Source of the DNA: Undaria pinnatifida | Lineage: Eukaryota > Sar > Phaeophyceae > Laminariales > Alariaceae | NCBI GenBank assembly: GCA_012845835.1 | Contig: JABAKD010000024.1 | Span: 4,872,109 to 4,936,108, forward strand | DNA: 64,000 nucleotides | Reading direction: 5' to 3' | Shown here: one piece after another, positions 1-10,100 of the stretch | Position numbering within the stretch: position 1 is the stretch's first letter | Layout: the number at the start of each line of letters is the position of its first letter | Translations under genes and position numbers: made by a program | The notes under the pieces: model-generated | The model's input: the letters and a program-made list of their open reading frames with translations, nothing else | Told to the model about the DNA's origin: nothing | Database searches by the model: none

Positions 1-979
1 CAGGGTGGAACGGAGGGAAAGGCGACGGCGACATCATGTAGGGTAAGGGGAGGAGATAGGGAACGGCACCAGGAGACGGCGGGGGGGAATGGGGGGCGGC
101 GACATGAGACAGGGTGGAAGGAAAGGATACGGGGCGGCAGCAAGAGATGGAGGGGGGGGGTAGGGAACAGCGACATGAGATAGAGTGGACGGAGAGGACA
201 GGGGATGGGAGCAGAAGACGGAGGGGGGGGTAGGGGACGAAAGCAAGGGATAGATGAGGGGGGAGGTAAAGGATAACGGAGGAGGAAGAAGGGGGCAGGG
301 GATGGTAGTAGGAGCCGGAGGGAGGGGATAGGGCACGGACGCAAGGAGCAGAGAGAGGGGGAGTAGCGGAAGGTAATAGATAACGGAGGCGGCAGGTAGG
401 GAGGGGACGGCAAAGGGGATAGACGGAAGAGTGACAGGGGACGGTGGGGGGGGGAAGGGGGGGAGAAGAAAACAGGAGGGAACGGAGGGGGAGCGACAGG
501 GGACAGCAGCATGGCATGGACGTGGGGGGGGTGGGCGACGGGAGTTAGGAATGGACGAACGGGATGGGTTGGTAACTTTTGTGTATGCTTGGCTCTGGAA
601 GACCCCGCACGAAGAAACAACAACTTCACCACAACGACAGGCAACGCAATGCATCAACACATACATGCTGCGAATACTGCCCCCCCCGGTCCCTTGCTTC
701 GTTCTGCCCCTACCCTATATACGTCACTCCTCATCACACTATTCATCACACCCACGCGTTCCAACTCTCCACATCGACAATGCCCCGCCGTCATCTCCCC
801 CCTCTTCCCCATGAAGCCTATGCCCCCCCCCCCAAAAAAAAACAAGCATCTTCCATCCTCCCCGCTACCCCCCCCCCGTCATCTCCCACCACCACTGCTC
901 CCCCTCCCTATGTCTCCCCACATCCCCCACCTAGCTCCCCCTCCTCCCCCCGCCCCATCTCCCACAAGTGCCTCCTTAC
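1..979. repeat. Low-complexity sequence, intron 8 of the HID1-like gene
   Basis: Positions 1-520 are strongly purine-rich on the plus strand (GGGGA/AGGGG-type degenerate repeats) and 780-960 are C-rich. I find no exon here. On the minus strand this is the intron that starts with the donor GTAAGG right after exon 8, so the next exon of the gene lies beyond the left edge. Long open frames in this stretch are simple-repeat translations. Confidence 0.6.
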
Positions 980-1162
980 CTTCGAAAGCAGTTGAAACCT
1001 GCAGCCATCTCCGCGGCAAGCTCGACCGCTCTGGGGATGGTTCCATAAGTTGGGGCGGGCCCTGTCGACGCCAAAAACACGCCTCGCTCCTCTAGGAGCT
1101 CCCCGTAAGGTTTTCCGTGCCTCAGCAGGAGGGCCAACGCTTGCAGGCACCACTCTTCCAGA
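980..1162 (-). CDS. HID1-like exon 8
   Basis: The exon is 183 bp, acceptor CACCCATCCCGACAG and donor CGAAG|GTAAGG, in phase with exon 7. It encodes [20 protein letters not shown], like the HID1 LVE.SLQ.L...LD block, then [18 protein letters not shown] and a helical end. The gene continues off the left edge. Confidence 0.65.
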
Positions 1163-4100
1163 CTGTCGGGATGGGTGCCAAATAAGCACGGGACGGTGGG
1201 ATATCGGGATGGTGGGATACGTGAGATGGTGGAATGATCGAGAAAGACGGTGGGATATACCTCCCAAAAACAAGACATGCAGGCAACTACAGTAACGCCA
1301 TCAACATCAAAAACAACAACCAACGTAAACGCATTACTACACGCCAACACCGACACCACCGTCATCACCACCAACAGCCATTCAAAAAACATCCCCTCCC
1401 CTCCTCCCCTCCAACCCCCTCCTGCCTCCCCTCCTCACCCCCTAGCCCATTTCTTCCATGTCCCAAACAATAAAACAACCCCTCCAACCCCATTCCTCTA
1501 CCCTCCCCCCTCCCCTAACTTTCCTCCCGTCCTCCCCCTGTCCCCCCTTTCCCTCTTCCCCCTAACCCCCACCTCTGCGGGCCCCCTTCCTGCTCCGCGC
1601 GTCGCCCCCTTCCCCCGTCCCCGCCCCCCAAGCCAAACCACCTCAGCGCCCCAGCGGCCCCCATCCCATTCCCGCCTCCATCCCCATGTGCACTCCGCCC
1701 AACAACGGCCAAATTCAGTAACGAGTAAAACAACTCCGTCGCAAGGCCCAAATGTCGCGAAGTCACAAGGGCGGCAAGGGGGTTGGGCAGGGGAATTCCC
1801 GAACGGTGGTGTGCTTGCTGACGGGCGTTGGGGTTTCCTACTCGAGATGGCGGTAGCTGTGAGCGCGATGACGTTTGAGGGGACAGGGGTGGGGAGGACC
1901 ACGGTGGTGGCGTCGGCTGCTGCTGCTGTAACTGCTGCTGTTGGTGTTGGCTCAGCGGAAGAGTTGCGTCACTTGGAGCTGAGGAACCCGATAACCCCTC
2001 CCCCGGCGACGATGCGCTCTCACGGCCTCTGTCCCTCCGGTGTCCCCAGTTATCCTGTTAAAAGCAGGCCCGGAGAACGGAAGACGTCCAAGCGAACAAG
2101 CAAGCAAGCAAAGGAACGAGCAAGCAGCAAATAAGCGAGTTCGCAAGCGCGCAAGAACGCTCACAGCAAGTCTCAAGCAAGACATCAATCTAACAGCAAA
2201 ACCAGACGACCAAACAACAGACCAACCAAACAACAAACAAATCAACTGACCAACCAACCAGCCAACCGAGCAACCAACCAACCAACTTACCAACCAACCC
2301 ACCAACCAACCAACCAACCAAACGACCCGCCGACCAACCAACCAAGCAACCGAGTAATCGAGCAAGCGAACCATCAAGCAAGCACACTAGCAAGCAACCA
2401 GGCAACTATCAAGCAAGTAGCTAATCGAGCAAGAAGAGAAAACAAGCAAAACAGCTCATCGAGTAAGCAGAGTACGCAGAGCAAGCAAGCAGCTCATCGA
2501 GCAAGCAGAGCAAGCAAGCAAACAGCTCATTATGTAAGCGTAGCAAGAAAACAAGCAACCCATCAAGCAAGCAGGCAAGCAAGCAAACAACCAACCAGCC
2601 AACCAACCAACAGACCAACCAACCGACCAACCGACCAACCACCAACCAACCAGCCAACCGAACTATGAAACAAGCAGACTGGCAAACAAGCGAGCGAGCG
2701 AGCGAGCAAGCAAAGCACCCTAGCAAACAATCCAGCAGGCAAGCAAGGCATCAACCACTAAGCAAGAAAGCATGCAACCCGTGAAGCGAAAGGCAAGCTA
2801 TAGCTACATAGATGGTACTACTGTAGTTACAGAGGAACAACACAATAACTAACCAACCAAAACAAAAATCACACAACGAACCAGACGAGCAGAGAGCAAC
2901 ACAGCAACCAACCTAGCAGGCAACGGAACCATCAAGCAAGCACACGAACAAGCAAACAGCCAAGCGAGCAAGCAAGCAACTCATCAAGCAAAGCACAGCT
3001 AAAGAGCAAACAGTCTAGCAAGCGAGCCAGCCATGATGCAAGAAAACACGCAAGCCATGAACCAAAGCAAGCAAGCAAGTTCTAGCCACATGGGAGTTCT
3101 TACAGAGGAAGGCGTGTCGAGGAAGAGGGGAAGCGACAGCATGACCGTCAACAGCCGCAGTGCTTCCACACGGTTGGAGTCCTTCGAGGTTACTTGCTGG
3201 AGAACAGCAAATAATATATTACGTTCAAACCACGGTGATGTACCGGTTCGACAGTTGTGACAGATAGACACACAGACAGATAGACAGACCAAGGGAGACA
3301 GAGTAGGGGTGGGAGACAGAGAGAGAGCCAGGTGAGAGAAAGCGCGGGTGTGGAGAGGGAAAGAGGGAGAAAACGACTGAACGTGATGAAAACGGGTCGC
3401 GCGAGAGAACGAACGAAGGATAGCTCGGTGTGTGCTCGACAATTTTGCAGGGAAAGCTGTAGGGTCGACCAGGCCAGGGACAGCAGTAGGGGCGATCAGG
3501 CCAGGGAGCGACACACCCGCGGAAGCCCCTACGATACCCCGTACCTCGTATATACCACGGTCCGACGGAGAGAGAGGGGGGGGGGGGGGGTAACATAACG
3601 GTAACCGAAAGGGTAACGAGAGCGGTCATGGGAGCGGTCACGGGAGCGGTAACGGTAAAAGTAAACGTAACGTTACCGTCCAACGGCAACAGCAACAGTA
3701 ACGGTCGCGGTGACGGTAACGGCAACAGTAATGGGAGCCATGATAGCAGCGGCAACGGTACCAGGAAACGTAACCGTCACGTCTAAAGGTAACAGTAACA
3801 GTACCGTTCGCGGCAACGGAAACAGCGACGGGAACGGTCGCGGTACCCTGCCCCCCCCCCCCCGCTGCCCAAATATTGGAGGTGTCTCTACTAGGAGTAG
3901 GAACGGTGCTCCGTCTCGAAAGAGATGCGTGGTCAATGGTCAAACCACTAAGGCAAGCAACGAATGAGTACGTCCACCCCCCACCCCCCACCCCGATCCA
4001 GCCCCCACCCCGTCCTCGCTACAGCCTCCTCACCCTCATGTTGTGCTCCGTCACAGCGACTCCCGGCGCCCATATGATGGATGCCTCGCGAACACCGTAG

Positions 4101-7100
4101 TGGAGCTCGGGAATGGGAGTGTAGTAATCGTCCCTGGTATGACATTGCGGCGAAGGAGGGGGGGCGGAGGGGGGGGGGGGGGGGAGAAAAGGGGGGAGGG
4201 GCGGGGGGGCAACCGTTACATGGTTCGAAGTATTTCATGAACATATTGTTACCCCTGAGGGCAAGCGATAGGTAACAAGGAACACGAACTTTTGGTGGTA
4301 TCAACCTTATGGGTAGCAGCGCGAGCGCGAAGCAGTACAACAAGTCTAATGTTTGGCCCGTGCCTGTTCAGTCCTTTGCGTCGGTATAGTTTGGCAAATG
4401 AGTGATCCATCCCCCAACCACCCCCCAACCTACCCCTCCTCTCCCCTGTACCTCCCTTACCTTTCACCCCCACCAATAAAACAACCAGCGCAACATCAAT
4501 GGCTACGCTAATGCCAACACCGCAACCACTTCAAGTTCGACCCCCCCCCCCCCCCCGGCGCGAGTCCGTGCCCACGCCCAACCCCAAACCCCCAAGCCAA
4601 AGCCCCCCCCCCCCCACTTGTCTATCTCACCAATCCGCTGCTTCTTCGTCGACGCAGAAACCGGGAAACGAGAGCAGATTTATGGCCGCGTGCAGCGCCA
4701 CCGAGGCAAAACACAGCGGAAAATCGCCATCGTCCTCATCGTCCCCATCTTCGTCCCCCTTCCCGTCCCCACCAAATGGCCTGCTGCTGACCCCGCCCCC
4801 ACGCCCACCCCCGCGCCCCCCTCCCCCGCTACCGCCACGAGCTTGCTCCCCTGTCTCCCCCCCACCATGACCCCCCTCCCCCCCCCCGGCGTCCTCCTCC
4901 TCCTCGATCTTGGGAAACCCGCCATGAGGCTGTTCTTCATAGTTAAGCAGTTCTGGAAGCCTGAGAAAAGGACGCAGCGGTGGGGGTGGAGCGCAAGGGG
5001 GGGGTCGGGTGTTTTTGACCGCTGTAAAATTGTTGCCGAGCCTTTCTACGGTAGGTGTGCATGCAGCATCAGTCCCTGAGGTCCTCACATGAGGAACTCA
5101 ATATCTCAACCGATACTACATGACTTCGAAGGCATTCGTTCGTACAACCCGACCAAGCTTCTGTGCCTTTTTAGTCCTAAAAAGTATGTACTAGTGAAAT
5201 TCTTCACTAGCCGGTAGTTCCTCGCATGAGGAGCTCAATCGCCCAGGGACTTTTTGGCCCAATCATACAACTGCAACCCCTACCGTGGGATGACTCTTAA
5301 ACCGAACCCCAAACGCATTGCCACCAAGAGCCCCACGACTGCCACCACCGCCACAAACCAAAGCTGTCACCGATGCCGACCACCGCCAACACCACCACAA
5401 AAACCAAAATCTGACATCAACATCACCAGCATCACCCCCTTCACCGCCACCATTGCCCTCACCATCGACACCCCAACAAACCCAATTACAACCACCATCG
5501 CAGCCATCACCACCACCACCACCATAAGCAATAACACCATCACCACCGCCATCATCACCCCCACCCCCATTCCCCCCCCTCATACCCCCTTCCACTCCCC
5601 ACCCCCATCCCCCTTCCCCTCCCCATCACTACCACGTCTTCCACGCCCCCCACCCTTACCACCACCACAGCCTCCATCCCCCCCCCCCCCCAACCAATAT
5701 TATAACGCACCCACGAGGCAGTTATATGGTAACACCCATTGGTACCTCTGGAGTGGCCATACCAGAAAACAAAGTAACTCATTGGCGCTGTCATCCACAA
5801 GCAAGAAAGGAGGCACAAGATGCCGAAGTCCGTCTTACGAGCGGTTCTTGGAAGGATACAGTTCACCCTTCATGCGACTCGCCGAACACCTTACGGCGCT
5901 TCGCGCTTGGTACGAGCAATGTCTGCATGGTTGATGAAAACCCGACGTGCTCAGCCCCGGCATAGTAGGGATGCGAGGGTCTATGGTCAGACGACTACGG
6001 CCACGCACAAACTGAGTACACCCCCCCCTCCCCCAACCACCACCGCCACGTTCTCATATCACCTCCGCCGTCTCCAGCACCAGGCCCTTAGGGAAGGGTC
6101 CGCTAGAAGGGCAGGGAATGTTCGAGTCAGCACTCGAATGCTGGCGTAGACGGCGCACATGGGAGGGCTAGCCTGGCGGGCTTCCATGAACCGTAAAATG
6201 TTCGACAATGCCTGCCACGAAAAGCGACAAACGCGCACGCATCGGATACGTACGTACGAAGGAAGAAAAAGTATGTCGGATTTGTTTCGTTTGGGTTTGT
6301 TTTGGGTTGGGTTGGTGCGGTCTGGTTTGGTTTGGGTTGGTTTGGTTTGGTTTGGTTTGGTTTGGTTTGGGTTGGGTCGGGTCGGGTCGGGTCGGGTCGG
6401 GTCGGGTTGGTGGTTGGGTTGGGTTGGGTTGGGTTGGGTTGGGTTGGGTTGGGTTGGGTTGGGTTGGGTTGGGTTGGGTTGGGTTGGGTTGGGTTGGGTT
6501 GGGTTGGGTTGGGTTGGGTTGGGTTGGGTTGGGTTGGGTTGGGTTGGGTTGGGTTGGGTTGGGTTGGGTTGGGTTGGGTTGGATTGGGTTGGGTTGGGTT
6601 GGGTTGGGTTGGGTTGGGTTGGGTGGGGTTGGGTTGGGTTGGGTGGGGTGGGGTTGGATTGGGTTGGGTTGGGTTGGGTTGGGTTGGGTTGGGTTGGGTT
6701 GGGTTGGGTTGGGTTGGGTCGGGTTGGGTTGGGTTGGGTTGGGTTGGGTTGGGTTGGGTTGGGTTGGGTTGGGTGGGGCTGGGTTGGGTTGGGTTGGGTT
6801 GGGTTGGGTTGGGTTGGGTTGGGTTGGGTTGGGTTGGGTTGGGTTGGGTTGGGTTGGGTTGGGTTGGGTTGGGTTGGGTTGGGTTGGGTTGGGTTGGATT
6901 CGCTTCACATTCTGCATGTACCATTCGCCGAAGCAGTAAACAGAAGCAGCAACAGTATAGGCCTTTCCTGGCGCGCTTCCCAAAGCATTCCCGAGGCAAA
7001 AAAGTTTTCGTAGAAGCATTATCCACCGTATTAGTCAAGGAATCTGCTGTAGGAGGTCAAGATGAAACACAAAAACACGTGTTCAGCCAAAAACAATCTT

Positions 7101-10100
7101 CCTATGATATTCAGAATGCCCCGGGGGGGGGGTTAATTGAAAATTAACATTACACTACGGCTGCAAAACCGAGGATTTCGTCGCAACTCATCTTTGAAAG
7201 CTGTGTGTAATACTCCATCTTTGTAATCTCCCATTAGGAACATTGCTCAGGGTGAAAAGCAGGCTACATCTCCACAAGAAAAAACTCTTGGTATGCCGCT
7301 GTTATCCTATCTGTAGAAAAACCACCTGCATCACCGCGTAGTTTGAAAATCCCAGATGGGAGAAAAACAAAACGCGATGCCCAACCAACCCACCAGGTAC
7401 CACTCCGCCAAGGGAAATATAAGGACCGTTGGGATATAGGTAAAAATGTCAAACGGTGCGCCGGAGTGTTGAGCGGTTGCAAGATTGTTTTTACGTAAAA
7501 ACATATACTTGTATTATTGCACAACATGTACTACTTGCTGTGACGGCATATACCGGTGCGATACAGCAATAGCCCCGAAAACACAATAATTGTTCTAACA
7601 CAGGGTTGGAGCAATGAAAGAACAAAAGAAAGATGGGAATGAGGAAGGAAGGAAGGAAGGAAGGAAGGAAGGAAGGAAGGAAGGAAGGAAGGAAGGAAGG
7701 AAGGAAGACAAAAAAAGCAAAACTAAAACGGGAAGAAAAAAGCCGAACGAAAAAAAGCTGGATATTGGGAATACCATGAAAAAATGGCGAAAACACGCGA
7801 AAAAAAACAGAGGGGGGAAGTAACAATTACACAAAACACTGACCGCGGGAAAGGCGCAAAGCGAAACCCTATCAGAGGGCGGAAATAAGGCATACACATG
7901 TAAACACGTGAATCGCGATAACAAACCGGAAAAAAAAACCGGTAGGACAGAAAACATATGTATACGTATAATTGTCATGTTTGCCTCTGTTTTCGGACAT
8001 AACTCTTCGTGCTCACACCTTTATCCGAAACGTCAGAGGGGGTGGGCATGATTTGGTCCTTGGGGTTACGTTGCCCAAGGTTTGGGCGCGATCTGTGCAG
8101 TGAGTGTGTCGCGCGTGGCAAGCCCCTTTCAACTTTTTTGGCCTTAGGCATATTTAAGGCAAATCGCCGGGTTTCCGCAACATCCAGCATCCCCTACCCC
8201 CGTCACTTTACGTACGAAGGTTTTGATGCAAATCCAAAAAATGTGCGCACATCATGCGCGCGTACTAGGGGCAACATTCGGTTTGTTAGTTTTTCCCTCT
8301 CATGAGCACAGCCATGAGCACAGCCAACACGCAGAGAGCACAACGGTACAAAACTGCCGCCCAGCAGCACCAGCAGGCAACACCGTGCGTGTGTGGCACA
8401 TCCATCTGCGCCGTACTGTTGTAGCTAGTTAAATTTTTCGGGGCCTGCTTCGTGTCTGTAATCGACTACCTGTCTTTGCTGCTGCTGTCGGCGGCATCGC
8501 CAATCTAGACGACAATATAAGGACCGTTCGGATTCAAGACTTTTGCATCAATGGTTATTATCGCATTATATTTTCGATCATCAATTTGTGTTTGTTCCCT
8601 ACGGCGAGCACACCCAGCCATGTGCAGACAACCGTGCACAACGTGCATGCAGATAACACAGACAACGCCACAACCGTGCCAGCAGCACAAGCAACAGCAG
8701 GCAACATCATGCGCGTGTGGCATACTCAAACTTGGTGGACTGCTGCTGTGGCTATATGTGCTACATAACGCAGGACAGCAGCGCGTACAGCAGCAAACCG
8801 ATGCGTTGGTTCGCACTCGAACTTCGCTAGGCAATGAAGAATCGTCTCCTCGAGGGGACGACTTCGAATCGGACGACGATCAAAACAACCCAGCCTGATT
8901 TTTCCTAACTGTAAACAGCAAACAGCAGCGGATATAGTCGCCGGCGCTGCATGAGAGAGAGCTTTTCTCCTCAGCGACAACACAAGTCCTACAGCAGTTC
9001 CTCATTCCGTGCACTTTCTACGACGAGCTGGTGGTGAAGGGGGGTGATTGCCCATCCTGGCGTGGATCACTCGTGGTGGAGTTCAAAACCTGGCTCAACA
9101 AGACAAGAAAGAGTACTTACTCTGAAACGGCTGATTCCCATATGAAACAAACAACGAAACATCAAATCCACGATAAAAAGACCGCGCACGGAACAAATGC
9201 TGATTCAGTTACTTTTTGCCGGTTGAAAATCCACTTTTCGTCCGTTTATTTCTCACCACGCAAAATTTACTGCATAAGAGTCGCCCGTACAAGCAGTCCT
9301 GGTCGTATTCGTACTGGACACGTGCTGATGGGATTACCACTTATTTACGGTTCTCCACCACAACCGGGAGAGAGTGACCCGTCCCCGGGACGGCCTTTCC
9401 CCACTCACCACTCCGTTGCGGACAAAAACATCGTTTTCACTACGACCAGTTACATCTTATTTGCCCAGGCAGTCAGATGTTGGATGCTTGGATTTCGTTC
9501 TTGAGCCACACCCCTAGGCACTTCCCGGAGGGGAACCTTGCAATTACGTATGTGTGAACAACAACAGCGCTAGCTGATAGTCTGACAGCTACGGTAGAGC
9601 CTTACGCTCGGCGCAGTTTTCTGTCTCTGCTGCAACGTACGCTCTTCCTTCCGCACACTGCTCCTTAGCCGCTACTTATCACACCAGGTGCTATATCACA
9701 CTGACGAGACTTGTAAACATGAAAATTCTCACCGCAAACAACAAGACTATTATTCGTATGATAAACTTTTGAATAGTATCTCACTTATGACAAAATTTTG
9801 TAAACACGGGAAAACCGAAAAATCGAAAATTCGTCGCTCACCTCCCTTCCATGAACACGGGAAAACCGACGACTCGGTGACTCGTTTATCAACATGGGGA
9901 ACCCGGAAACTCGAAACTCATGGCTCACCTCCCTTGCGAGCAGCTTGAGGTTACCCGGCTGCAGCATCCTCATCGCCGTCATGTCTGACGCCGAGACCAT
10001 CTGCTCAAAAGGCATGGGTAGGTGGCAGCACGACCACACCAGACCGGACCGGATCGGACGGCACGCCGTCAATTGTGTTGCCACCAAATGCGTTGCCGTC

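Noticed and set aside
5555-5866. Recurring minus frame beginning [15 protein letters not shown] at several places
   Set aside because: It is read from R320 repeats; conservation follows the repeat, with frame breaks between copies.
6127-7147. Long open frames reading PTQPN and WVGLG repeats on both strands
   Set aside because: They are translations of the GGGTT pentamer array in all frames. The real coding exon here (6063-6211) uses a different frame.
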